A DNA stretch of 27,402 nucleotides from Gammaproteobacteria bacterium (GTDB lineage: Bacteria > Pseudomonadota > Gammaproteobacteria > Competibacterales > Competibacteraceae). The stretch lies in NCBI GenBank assembly GCA_003562535.1, contig PWUP01000095.1, forward strand, positions 1 through 27,402, in the 5' to 3' direction. This document shows positions 1 through 7,927 of this stretch, piece by piece (within the stretch, counting starts at the first letter, position 1; every line of letters starts with the position of its first letter). The notes under the pieces are model-generated. The model was given only the letters and a program-made list of their open reading frames with translations, searched no databases and was not told where the DNA came from. The translations under genes were made by a program, and so were the position numbers.

Positions 1-176
1 CCAAAGTCCATGCGGCGGCGATCAATGATCAGCAAAAACTGCAGCGCATTGATCAGACTGGTCTTACCGGTATTATTAGGGGCGATCAGCGACACTGAAT
101 CATCCAGCGGTAACTCAGCACGCTGATAACCGGCACTGCCGAGTAACACAAGACGTTGAAAACCGTTCTGGATCAT
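1..176 (-). CDS. mksB: SMC-like ATPase of MksB/JetC type (N-terminal fragment)
   Basis: This is the first 58 or so residues of a gene that continues past the left edge of the window. The start ATG (176-174) overlaps the stop codon of the preceding gene by four bases (ATGA). The visible part is the head of an SMC-family ATPase: a short beta-strand lead-in, then a P-loop APNNTGKTS at about residues 37-45 followed by LINALQFLL. That wording of the Walker A region is typical of MukB/MksB/JetC-like SMC proteins rather than of Rad50 or RecN. The first Gly of the usual GxxxxGK pattern is Ala here. By family knowledge, such proteins dimerise through long coiled coils and load onto DNA together with the MksE and MksF subunits encoded just upstream. 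I cannot see whether a JetD-type nuclease gene follows, so a chromosome-organising MksB and a plasmid-defence JetC remain equally possible. Confidence 0.75.
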   Translation of the reverse strand, partial: MIQNGFQRLVLLGSAGYQRAELPLDDSVSLIAPNNTGKTSLINALQFLLIIDRRRMDF

Positions 177-766
177 GGTGTCAGGGTTTCTTCGTCGGTA
201 TCCTGCGTCTCCCCTGACCCGTTGAAACTGTCATCGTCAACCTCACTGTTGAGCGCCAAGAAGTGATCCAGATAGCGGTGTGCCGCTGGGAGCAATTGCC
301 AGTGACCGCCCTCAGCACGGGCAAAGCCGTAGCGGCTGGCTGTCTTTTCCAGAAGCGTAAGCATAGTTTCCACGTCCAGTCCCTCGGTGATCAATAGATC
401 TTGGTGTTGCTCAAACACCGTGTTGAGCAGGGAACGATCAATCACCCAGTCATTAAAGCGCCCCAGTGGTTTACCCCCATTGGCTTGGGCATCAAAGATC
501 ACCATAAACAACAAGGCCAGTTGGTGGGTGGATTTGTTGACATTGCTGCTGGACTCCTCGCTGTGAAACCAGGCAAAACCACGCCTGTCGATACGCAGAT
601 CATAGCCCAGTGCCGTGAACAGCTCACGGTAGGCTGTCTCCTGTTGCTCCAGTTCCAGCCACAGCACGGGTTCAGACTCTCGGTTGAGGTGTTTACCATT
701 ATTGAACCAGCGAAACAGTTCGGACAATCGAGGCAGTTTATCCAATGCCAGCGGGGGGCTGCTCAT
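173..766 (-). CDS. mksE: MksE/JetB-like condensin subunit
   Basis: Predicted 197-residue soluble protein. The reading frame is open further upstream (to 934), but that extension is low-complexity and antisense-like and lies inside the preceding gene. ATG 766-764 sits in a 4-base ATGA overlap with the upstream stop and begins a protein of the expected family length, so I chose it. Recognition rests on the MksE-like pattern: a helix RLSELFRWFNNGKHLNRE, a Trp-containing acidic helix, LFTALGYDLRIDRRGFAWF, then a winged-helix-like second half with LALLFMVIFDAQ. The C-terminus is acidic (DDDSFNGSGETQDTDEE). In MksBEF and Wadjet complexes this subunit (KITE type) binds the kleisin and helps DNA loading. 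Its stop overlaps the start of the SMC gene by four bases, which indicates translational coupling of the three subunits. Confidence 0.75.
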   Translation of the reverse strand: MSSPPLALDKLPRLSELFRWFNNGKHLNRESEPVLWLELEQQETAYRELFTALGYDLRIDRRGFAWFHSEESSSNVNKSTHQLALLFMVIFDAQANGGKPLGRFNDWVIDRSLLNTVFEQHQDLLITEGLDVETMLTLLEKTASRYGFARAEGGHWQLLPAAHRYLDHFLALNSEVDDDSFNGSGETQDTDEETLTP

Positions 767-2088
767 GGCTGTGGCTCCAAGCGGTGGGGATAGTAGTGTA
801 CCCGATGGTGTTGAAGCGCAGTGGTGGTGTGTTGTGCCTGTAAACAGGCTTGCCAGTCGGGTTCGCGCACTACATCGTGGTAGAGCCGCAGCAGTACTGG
901 GTCGGGCAAGAGGGGATAGTGCTGTTGTAACCACACCATCAAATTGGGCACCGGTAGATCAGCGTGCAGCTTGTGGCGCAGGGCGGCCTCGTCTACCCAA
1001 GCCGACAGCTCTGGCGGATCACCCGGCAATTCCTCGGGAAAAACCTCTATTTTAGGCGTAAAGTTACGCGCCTCGGCCATCAGCGTGCGAATCTCGTCCC
1101 CAGCGCCCACACGCCGTCCGCGCTCCACACGCCAGCGGGGTAGATCGGTGTCAGCTTGACGAGCACGCAGACTGTTATACAAGCCGCGCTTGCGTACCCG
1201 CCCCAACAGGCGGCTGATGGCTGCCGATAACTCATTGTGTAGCCGAACCTCTCCGCGCAGTGGCAGTAGGGTATCGGCACACTGCTGCGCCACCACCCGA
1301 CCAAATCGGCGCAGCTCCTTGGCTTGGTAAGCAACATGGCGCAGTTGCTGGCGATGGGTATAGAGTCCACCTTGCACAGAAAGCGCATCAGTGGCCGCAT
1401 CCAGAGTCCGCTCTGCATCCTCCAGATAGCGATAGAATGTTCCTGCCGGACCGCTGTCCATGATCTCGTTGATCGGCTCCACGTACTGATCATAAGCGTC
1501 CAGTACAATCTGATAACGCCGTGCGATGGGCATCGCCGCATCGTTGGCTTTGGCCTGTTCAGCTAGCCCTAGAATGGCGTGGCGATCCTGATCCATCTGC
1601 TGGGTGATCTGGCGAAATAGCTCGGATAAACGGGTCGCGCCACGGCGCATCTGATCGTGATCCCTTGCCTGTAGGCCATCAGCCAACTGGGCTGTCGCTT
1701 GGCAGATGGCATCCACTCGGGCTTTCAACACCGAAGAAAGTCCCAGCTCATGTTCGTGGGTCAGCCCACGCACAAAATCCTGCACTAAAGGATTAAGTTG
1801 CAGGTGACTGGTACGGCTCATCAACTGCAACAGATCCACTTTGCGCAGCGTGCGCAGGATGGCGGCCACCGCTTCACTGTCCAACTCGGGGTGGTGCTTA
1901 CTGATCAGCCTCAACACCTGCTGCTCTTCAAAGGCCGGCAGATCCAGCGAGGCGCGAGCCAGTGCCGTGATGATTTCCCAGTGCTTGTTCAGATGGTGGA
2001 TCAGGTTTTTCGGGTTAGTCATATCCAATACTGCGGACAGTTTTGAATGAGATCCTGTTGAGAGGGTAGCGGCACGGATCAATGACAT
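763..2088 (-). CDS. mksF: MksF/JetA-like kleisin subunit of condensin
   Basis: Up to 441 residues, first gene of the three-gene condensin operon. The N-terminal part (from MTNPKNLIHHLNKHWEIITALARAS) resembles the winged-helix start of MksF/JetA-type proteins. It is followed by a long mostly helical, charged middle region (LSELFRQITQQMDQDRHAILGLAEQ and onward) and a C-terminal part reaching the overlap with mksE. No membrane segment or enzymatic motif is visible, as expected for a kleisin that bridges two SMC heads. The start is uncertain. ATG at 2088 has GGGGTGAG about nine bases upstream, but ATG at 2022 (22 residues later) matches the usual family beginning better and has only a weak ribosome site. 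The identification is driven largely by the neighbouring MksE-like and SMC genes, since kleisins of this group diverge strongly. Confidence 0.68.
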   Translation of the reverse strand: MSLIRAATLSTGSHSKLSAVLDMTNPKNLIHHLNKHWEIITALARASLDLPAFEEQQVLRLISKHHPELDSEAVAAILRTLRKVDLLQLMSRTSHLQLNPLVQDFVRGLTHEHELGLSSVLKARVDAICQATAQLADGLQARDHDQMRRGATRLSELFRQITQQMDQDRHAILGLAEQAKANDAAMPIARRYQIVLDAYDQYVEPINEIMDSGPAGTFYRYLEDAERTLDAATDALSVQGGLYTHRQQLRHVAYQAKELRRFGRVVAQQCADTLLPLRGEVRLHNELSAAISRLLGRVRKRGLYNSLRARQADTDLPRWRVERGRRVGAGDEIRTLMAEARNFTPKIEVFPEELPGDPPELSAWVDEAALRHKLHADLPVPNLMVWLQQHYPLLPDPVLLRLYHDVVREPDWQACLQAQHTTTALQHHRVHYYPHRLEPQP

Positions 2089-2096
2089 TAATTGAT
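2078..2096. repeat. Inverted repeat over the mksF-like start codon
   Basis: ATCAAT and ATTGAT arms (6 bp) are separated by 7 bases. The spacer contains the upstream ATG candidate of the MksF-like gene. It could be an operator, or in RNA a weak hairpin exposing or hiding the start. It is short and AT-rich, so chance is a real alternative. Confidence 0.3.
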
Positions 2097-2216
2097 ACTC
2101 ACCCCGGTTTTGCTCACCTCAGTGAGACCGCTAAGGCTGCATTTGTGCGCTCACGCACTCAACCCTTGCTTGAGGGGGTACGTCTAGTCCGTCGAGACCC
2201 ATGATCGTAGCTATGC

Positions 2217-4289
2217 TTAGGACATTTCCAATGCCTGTTCAATCTGTTGCAGCAATTCAGTATGGCTCACCGGCTTGGTTAAATACGCTTGGATACCGAG
2301 TGTCTCAGCGGCTTGGACGTGTTCAGGTGTACCGCGTGCGGTGATAACGATAATCGGTAGCTTATGGGTGAGCGCCTGTCCCCGTAGCCGCTTGATTAAT
2401 TCCAAGCCATCCATATTAGGCATTTCTAAATCAATCAGTGCAATATCAGGAGTTTGTCGCTGAATAGCGGCTAAGGCTTCGTACCCATCGCTGGCGGTAC
2501 TGACCGTTAAATCAGCTCCCTCAAGCACTTGGCCTAGCGAACGCAACACACTGCGAGAATCGTCAACCAGCAATACTTGGGTGCCACGGGGTAGGGCAGG
2601 GGTGGGGCTGTGATAGCTCTGACCGAGCAAGGCCGTCATATCGACTACCGGAATCAATGGCTCATTGCTCAGTTGGCTGATGCCTATCAAGCCCGGACTT
2701 TTCGGCATAAAGCGACCGAGAGGGTGAACTACCCGTTCGCTGCTGTCGAGCGGTGTGGCCACCAGCACAATATGACGCTGACCGGCATCGCCTTGGAACA
2801 GCAAGGCCGTGCGCTCTTCAGGCGCTGGCGCTTCTACCGGTTTGTGCAACAAGGTTTCTAAGAGTTGTGCGGGATACGTCTGCTGCTCTAGGTGATAACG
2901 CAGATCATCCGCATGGTCTTGGATGCGCCCCCCATGGGCGGGAATAATATCCAACAGCCCGCGCTCGTGAATCCCATACACGGTCTCGCCCAAGGGCACT
3001 AAGATCAGTTTAGCGGTGACTCGGCGCAGGGGCAGACGCACTTCAATCGCGCAGCCCTGAGCGTCGTGATCAATAGAGACCCAACCCCCCAGCGCTTGGA
3101 TTTGCGTTTGAACGTGATGTAAACCTGGCGCGGCGTCCTGGCTGCTCGAACGGGTGGTCAGACCGGCAGCCAGAATGAGTTGCGCCAGTTCCTGCTCACT
3201 CAAAGGTTGATTCGGGGTAATCATACCGTCGAGTTCCGCAGCAACTCGGATGGCATCCAGTTGTAGCCCCTGCCCATCATCCTCGCAGCGCAGTATCAGC
3301 GTGCTACCGTGCTGGCGGGCTTGCAGTACAATCCGACCCGCTTCCGGTTTTCCGGCCTGCAAGCGCTCAGCCGGGGGTTCAATACCGTGTTCCACCGCAT
3401 TGCTGAGCAGTTCAACCAAGGGGGCATCCAATGCCTCAAGCAGATCCTCATCGACTAAGGTGTCCCCGCCCGCAATGACCAAGGTGACTTTTTTGCCGAA
3501 CTGGCGTTTGGCCTGTTGCACAGCCTCCTGTAGTCTGGTTTCCAGCGTGGCGAAGGCTTGGCTGCTTAAGTGGCAAACGGCTTGCTCGGTGGCTTGATTA
3601 ATTTGCCGATAACGGTGTTGCAATTGGTACAAAGACTCAAATAGGCCATCCAAGGTTTGGAAATGGGCATCCGCTTCGGGATCTAAGCCGTGCAGCGGTG
3701 CCTGCCACTGGCGGATCAACGGTTGGTAGTGATCCAGTACAGCTCCGAGACGGGCGGCTAGGGTGGTGTGCTGCCCCACTGCATCCAATAAGCGCTCTTG
3801 GGGAACATTGCCTGTGCTGTGTTCAACCGCCGAGGCGGCGGCGTGTTGCGACCAGTCTCTGAGTTCGATCAAGACCTCGACGGCTTGGCTAGGCGCCATG
3901 CCCGGTGGTGCCCCCAACCCTTGCAGGGCGTCGTACATGTGCTCTAGACAATCACAGGCGGCAAGCAATAAGGCCGCTTGCTGGGGATTGGGCAGGCTTT
4001 GCCGTTCGATCAAGTCTTGCAGGGCATGGTGCAAGGCGTACACCATATTGGCAATACCGGGAATCGGTGCCGTGGTGGTGCTGTCTTCCAGTACCTGACA
4101 AATCTCTTGTGCAGCCTCAAGATCGTGCAAGCCACCACTGCCATTATGGATACGCTGAATCCGTTCTGATAGCTCGATGGTTTGCACTCCGAGGGTTTGC
4201 AGTAGCGCTTCGATGTGTGCAGCCTCACAGTCTTGAGGCCACTGTAGCGATAGCTCCTGCTCTAAATGTTCAGCGTTGGTTGCGCTCAC
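2217..4289 (-). CDS. CheA-CheY hybrid with inactive-looking HPt domain
   Basis: 690 residues, GTG start three bases after the stop of the MCP-like gene. Residues about 20-130 form an HPt-like helical bundle related to ChpA HPt domains. Its core PIPGIANMVYALHHALQDL matches, but the AHTLKGSA phosphorylation motif reads CQVLEDST (64-71), so the His is Gln65. A linker follows. Residues about 245-421 are a CheA-type HATPase with N-box ELLSNAVEHGIEPP (N297, H301) and DDGQG (337-341), while the usual SGRGVGMDVV lid reads DAAPGLHHV. Residues about 422-560 are CheW-like. Residues 569-690 are a complete receiver domain with D576/D577, phosphoacceptor D620, ITA and K672. Family knowledge says CheA phosphorylates its own HPt His and then a receiver. 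Here the first step looks impossible, so I infer either a signalling scaffold or phosphorylation by a kinase encoded elsewhere. It is the last gene of the chemosensory-like operon. Confidence 0.85.
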   Translation of the reverse strand: MSATNAEHLEQELSLQWPQDCEAAHIEALLQTLGVQTIELSERIQRIHNGSGGLHDLEAAQEICQVLEDSTTTAPIPGIANMVYALHHALQDLIERQSLPNPQQAALLLAACDCLEHMYDALQGLGAPPGMAPSQAVEVLIELRDWSQHAAASAVEHSTGNVPQERLLDAVGQHTTLAARLGAVLDHYQPLIRQWQAPLHGLDPEADAHFQTLDGLFESLYQLQHRYRQINQATEQAVCHLSSQAFATLETRLQEAVQQAKRQFGKKVTLVIAGGDTLVDEDLLEALDAPLVELLSNAVEHGIEPPAERLQAGKPEAGRIVLQARQHGSTLILRCEDDGQGLQLDAIRVAAELDGMITPNQPLSEQELAQLILAAGLTTRSSSQDAAPGLHHVQTQIQALGGWVSIDHDAQGCAIEVRLPLRRVTAKLILVPLGETVYGIHERGLLDIIPAHGGRIQDHADDLRYHLEQQTYPAQLLETLLHKPVEAPAPEERTALLFQGDAGQRHIVLVATPLDSSERVVHPLGRFMPKSPGLIGISQLSNEPLIPVVDMTALLGQSYHSPTPALPRGTQVLLVDDSRSVLRSLGQVLEGADLTVSTASDGYEALAAIQRQTPDIALIDLEMPNMDGLELIKRLRGQALTHKLPIIVITARGTPEHVQAAETLGIQAYLTKPVSHTELLQQIEQALEMS

Positions 4290-4292
4290 GGT

Positions 4293-6140
4293 TTAACTCG
4301 GATTCATGGATAGGGGGGCGTGTGAGTCTTGCGACGACTCGTCAGCGTCAGCCGACGGATGATCCGCAGACAGCGTACCCGATGAGGGCACACGCTGGTG
4401 GAGATCACCAACGTATTGGCTCAGGGTGGCGGTGTGGTTTAAGTGCTCCTGTAACGCCTGCTGCATGTGTTCGACCCGTGCTTGTAGATCAGCACTGTGT
4501 AGTAACAGTTGTTCGCTGCCGGAGCTTTGTTGGTACAGATTGACGCTGATTTTATCGATGGTATGGACTAATTTTTCAATGGCTTCATGGCAACGCTGCA
4601 CCCGTTGTTGGCTGGTGTGCAGCAACGGTATGGCCGACTGGGTATGTGTTGCGCTCTCCTGAACTTTGAGTAGAACGTGATGCGCGGCACCGTGTACCCG
4701 CTCGCTCAATGGGATGAGCAGTTGTTGGGTGCGTTTTAAGGCGCGTGCCAGACTTTTGAGTGAGCCGCTCATTGGGTCATAATGCCCATCAGCATTACGG
4801 CGTAACTCACCATTAATGGAAAGCATCTGTGCCTGCTCAGCGGCTTCGGAAAAATCAACCGTCAAGGCTTGGATCGCCGTAGTTTGGGTCTGCAATTTTT
4901 CCAGATGCTGCTGCAAGACGTGCTCCAGCGGTTGATCCGGGGTCAGGGCGATGAGTTCTTGTAGGGCTTCGATCGCTGCCCCACTGTTGCGTTGCGTTTC
5001 TGCAGCCACTGTGCTGCAAGCGTGACTGAGTTTCGCGGCGTGTTTTAAATCATCTTGTAAGCTGCCGGATAATTCCGCTAACTGCCCAAACCCAGATAAA
5101 TCCGTAGTGGCTGCTAAGGCATCCGTGCTGCTACGCACCGCTTGGTTGTGTTGATGGATGTCTTCCACCAGTTGACTGAGCGGTTGCCACTGGGTGGCTA
5201 AACCTGCGGTGAATCGATTCATCGATTGCGCTAGGGTTCGGGTCAGGTCATCATCGGTGGGTACGCGAGTATTGAGATTGCCCTGTTCAAGGTGCTGGAC
5301 ATGTTGTTGCAAGATATCCAAGGTGGCTTGAACTCGGTCTCGTTCTTCCTTGGATTTATTGCGCTGGTCGTGTTGATCGTCCAGCAGCCGATCCAACGCT
5401 TGACCTAATTTACCCAGTTCATCGCGCCCACTGAAACCCACACGCACGCTGTAGTCACCAATCATTACTGAGCGAGCTACTGAAGCAATGCGTCTGATCG
5501 GTTGCATGATGGATTGCTGTACCACCCAACTCAGTGCCACGACTAGCCCGACGCCGAGCACGGCCAAGCCCAAGCTGATCCACGCTCGACCCTGCTGGGT
5601 GGCTTGCAGCGTTTGATACTGAGCGAGGGTGGCGGCTTGTTGTTGCTGCATTTGGCGATTAATAGCGTCTAGATAGGGCTGGATCAATCCATCGAACTCA
5701 TTGATCACGAATAAGCGCAATTGGGGTCGATCACGGTTTTCCAGTAAGCGGCTCAGCTCAGAAAATGCCCGCCTGAGTTCCACTAAGGGCGTACGGTAGC
5801 GGTTTTCTAGCTCGCTGCGTTCACCAGCGGGTAGTGTGCCCAGATAGCGCTGCCACTGTGACTCAAAACGATCATGTAAGCCGGTCAGTTGATCCAGTGC
5901 GGGTTCCCAGCCTAGACGGTTGAGCGTGACCGTATAGGTGATGGTGGTTAACTCGGTGCTAATCAGATCGGCCAGTGCGGGCAATGGGTGCTGGCGCTGT
6001 TGCTGTTGTTGCAGGGTGTCGATATGACGACTCGATACCAGCGCCGTCCAAGCGCTAAAACTGCCTACGATCAGTAAAATCAGCGCCGGTACTAGGATGA
6101 GCAAGCCAAAGCGTTGGTTAAGATTAAGTTTGCGCAGCAC
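4293..6140 (-). CDS. MCP-like membrane signal transducer (PilJ-like)
   Basis: 615 residues, GTG start with AGGTG seven to eight bases upstream. Layout: transmembrane helix 12-34, helical periplasmic sensor of about 150 residues, second transmembrane helix 188-210, HAMP domain about 208-260 (QPIRRIASVARSVMIGDYSVRV), a second HAMP-like stretch about 270-315 (QGNLNTRVPTDDD), then a long cytoplasmic coiled coil. Where chemoreceptors carry the invariant kinase-contact hairpin (QTNLLALNAAIEAARAGE and GRGFAVVA), this protein has AEQAQMLSINGELRRNADG at 434-452 followed by a short altered return strand. The register is recognisable but most contact residues and the methylatable Glu/Gln pattern are gone. 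It lies directly between the binding-protein gene and the CheA-like gene, so I infer it carries the signal from periplasm to that kinase-like partner. PilJ of the twitching-motility Chp pathway is the nearest known theme. Confidence 0.8.
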   Translation of the reverse strand: MLRKLNLNQRFGLLILVPALILLIVGSFSAWTALVSSRHIDTLQQQQQRQHPLPALADLISTELTTITYTVTLNRLGWEPALDQLTGLHDRFESQWQRYLGTLPAGERSELENRYRTPLVELRRAFSELSRLLENRDRPQLRLFVINEFDGLIQPYLDAINRQMQQQQAATLAQYQTLQATQQGRAWISLGLAVLGVGLVVALSWVVQQSIMQPIRRIASVARSVMIGDYSVRVGFSGRDELGKLGQALDRLLDDQHDQRNKSKEERDRVQATLDILQQHVQHLEQGNLNTRVPTDDDLTRTLAQSMNRFTAGLATQWQPLSQLVEDIHQHNQAVRSSTDALAATTDLSGFGQLAELSGSLQDDLKHAAKLSHACSTVAAETQRNSGAAIEALQELIALTPDQPLEHVLQQHLEKLQTQTTAIQALTVDFSEAAEQAQMLSINGELRRNADGHYDPMSGSLKSLARALKRTQQLLIPLSERVHGAAHHVLLKVQESATHTQSAIPLLHTSQQRVQRCHEAIEKLVHTIDKISVNLYQQSSGSEQLLLHSADLQARVEHMQQALQEHLNHTATLSQYVGDLHQRVPSSGTLSADHPSADADESSQDSHAPLSMNPS

Positions 6141-6161
6141 GAATCGACACCTATGTGTGGC

Positions 6162-7376
6162 TCAGTTTGGGGGTTGCAAGTGCTGGCGCAGCCGATTCGC
6201 ATCCGTACTGCGAAACTCAGACTCTTGCAGATAGTGCAAGGATACGAGGTCAGATCCTTGATTGTTTTGTGAAAAATCCAGCATCAAGCCATCTAGGCTA
6301 AACAGCCGCCCCCGCGCTACCGCCTGAAAATTGGCGCGGGTTAGTGGGCCTTCCACTGCATCCGCCACCGCCAGAAATAAACGCCCAACAATATAACCTT
6401 CTAGGGCGATGGGGTCGAGTGCTGAACCCAGGGCTTGGCGGGCTTGAGCCACCAAGGGCAACGGCGCACTGATGGAAGGCACCACTTGAGTGTGCACCAC
6501 GCCCTCGCGAATGCCTAAGGCACTCAGTGCGGTTTGCAAATCTTGCGCCCCTGTACTGGCAAGGGCACTGACCCGCCAGGTCGCTTGCTTATACTGGGAA
6601 TAGGCAATAAATGCGGCTACCGCAGGGGCTTGACCGGCTGCAATGACCAGACGACAGGTAGTGTTTTGTGAATCTTCCCAACGCTTGAGCGACTCATAGG
6701 CTTCACGGACTCGCTCGGTATGGCGTGAGTAAATGCCGACCGGCCCGAGATGATTACGTTCTAGTAAAGGGGCATCCGCAGTCAACACCGCCTCTAGGCC
6801 CCGGCGCGGTGCGTTAGCCGCCACCCGCGGGGTGAAACTGGCCATCAAGCCGTTCAAACTGGCGAAACCGTCGTCGTCATCGGGAATCAGCAAGCACAAT
6901 TCAGTGGCGTCTAATCCCGCGTCAAGCGCGGTTTGCACCACCGTTTCAATTTCTTGGGTATAGCTGGCGCGAAAATTCATAATCGACGTTCTCTCATTAC
7001 GCAAACGTTCGCTACCGGATATCGGTCCGATCATCAGCATATCCGCGTCCAATACCGGCAGCGCTGCATGAGCACTGGTCGTACCGTGGACACCGATGAG
7101 AGCGAAGATTTCGCGTTCGCGCAGTTGTCTCAGTAAATCCGGGACGCGGGCGCTGTGAGAACGGTGATCGGCAATCACCAACTCAATATGGCGGCCTTGG
7201 GTGCGACGTTCTAATAAAGCGGCCTCCAGTCCGGCACGCAAACGCTGTCCTTGAGCCTGTTGCTCACCGCTGAGATCCACCAGCGTACCCAAGCGAATCA
7301 GGTTATTGCTGACGCCTGCCTCTTGAGCATAGAGTGGCAGGCTGAGCACCAGCAGCCATAAGACCAGATAGCGCAT
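6162..7376 (-). CDS. Periplasmic ligand-binding protein (type I, LIVBP-like)
   Basis: 404 residues beginning with a clear signal peptide (MRYLVLWLLVLSLPLYA, cleavage about residue 17). The mature part starts NLIRLGTLVDLSGEQQAQGQRLRAGLEAAL, the hallmark of the branched-chain amino acid/amide binding-protein family (Peripla_BP_6), and continues through IFALIGVHGTTSAHAALPVLDADMLMIGPISG to the C-terminal lobe. The start ATG has AGGGGG about eight bases upstream. No permease or ABC ATPase gene lies nearby. The gene sits between a CheW-like and an MCP-like gene, so I infer a dedicated sensing role in which a soluble binding protein presents ligand to the membrane receptor, comparable in principle to binding-protein-assisted chemotaxis. 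The ligand cannot be told from sequence; amino acids, amides and short aliphatic compounds are the family norm. Confidence 0.82.
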   Translation of the reverse strand: MRYLVLWLLVLSLPLYAQEAGVSNNLIRLGTLVDLSGEQQAQGQRLRAGLEAALLERRTQGRHIELVIADHRSHSARVPDLLRQLREREIFALIGVHGTTSAHAALPVLDADMLMIGPISGSERLRNERTSIMNFRASYTQEIETVVQTALDAGLDATELCLLIPDDDDGFASLNGLMASFTPRVAANAPRRGLEAVLTADAPLLERNHLGPVGIYSRHTERVREAYESLKRWEDSQNTTCRLVIAAGQAPAVAAFIAYSQYKQATWRVSALASTGAQDLQTALSALGIREGVVHTQVVPSISAPLPLVAQARQALGSALDPIALEGYIVGRLFLAVADAVEGPLTRANFQAVARGRLFSLDGLMLDFSQNNQGSDLVSLHYLQESEFRSTDANRLRQHLQPPN

Positions 7377-7387
7377 AAATTCCCCCT

Positions 7388-7870
7388 TTATTTAGAGCTG
7401 GAGGCCAGTCGCGACAACTGCTGACCGAGTTTTACCGGATCAACGGCTAACCAATGTTGCTGCCCCGCACTAAAGCTGGAACGGACACAACTGCGTAGCA
7501 GACTTGGCAGGGTGTGAGGGAAGCGTGCCGGTTGTACATCCGCTACGCTAATAGGTAGGCTATCTAGCCTTAAACCCAACGCATCCCGACCCTGTCCCCA
7601 TACTATAACCCAAGTGGGTTGTGAGACTAAATCATTGTGTGCTGCTGCCTGTGGATGAGCTATCGGCTGCAAATCAAACAGCGGCAGCGGCCAACCACCG
7701 TATTCTATTAAACCAGGGAACTCATCGTAGCTATGGGGCTGAGGGTAAACGGTCGGTCGATAACACAGCGTAGCGTCTGGTTTAGGGGGTAGCAGCAGAG
7801 GCCAGCCTGCGGCAAAACAACCGTAATGTTGTGGTGTTTGATCGTCTGGGTAGGTTGTGGTTTTGTCCAT
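7388..7870 (-). CDS. CheW-like adaptor protein
   Basis: About 160 residues, soluble, first gene of the chemosensory-like operon. The central part (YDEFPGLIEYGGWPLPLFDLQPI, then TWVIVWGQGRDALGLRLDSL) fits a CheW beta-barrel, whose usual elements are a segment ending in P-V-hydrophobic-DL and a strand ending GLxVD. The N-terminal 20 or so residues are Pro-rich and polar. I chose ATG 7870 over an in-frame GTG at 7891, since neither has a convincing ribosome site and the ATG leaves 57 bases to the divergent mazG start. By family, CheW joins receptors to CheA; here its partners would be the MCP-like and CheA-like products of the same operon. The sequence is diverged, so context carries part of the call. 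Confidence 0.65.
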   Translation of the reverse strand: MDKTTTYPDDQTPQHYGCFAAGWPLLLPPKPDATLCYRPTVYPQPHSYDEFPGLIEYGGWPLPLFDLQPIAHPQAAAHNDLVSQPTWVIVWGQGRDALGLRLDSLPISVADVQPARFPHTLPSLLRSCVRSSFSAGQQHWLAVDPVKLGQQLSRLASSSK

Positions 7871-7927
7871 TCTGGGCTTCAATAGTGGCACATTATATTG
7901 ACTGACGATATAGGTTACGCTATCGGC

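Noticed and set aside
767..934. Upstream extension of the MksE-like reading frame
   Set aside because: It lies inside the MksF-like gene, gives a low-complexity sequence, and ATG 766 in the ATGA overlap gives the family length.
2113..2174. Two short hairpins (CTCAC/GTGAG and CTCAA/TTGAG) after the CheA-like gene as a terminator
   Set aside because: Five-bp stems without a T tract in the direction of transcription; not enough to call.
3905..4543. 212-codon plus-strand open frame across the CheA-like and MCP-like genes
   Set aside because: It is antisense to two clear genes, has a composition unlike a protein and no recognisable domain; a shadow frame.
7898..7927. TTG start for mazG giving ten extra residues
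   Set aside because: The family begins at the following ATG (MDSIHELLQIMARL), and no ribosome site supports the TTG.
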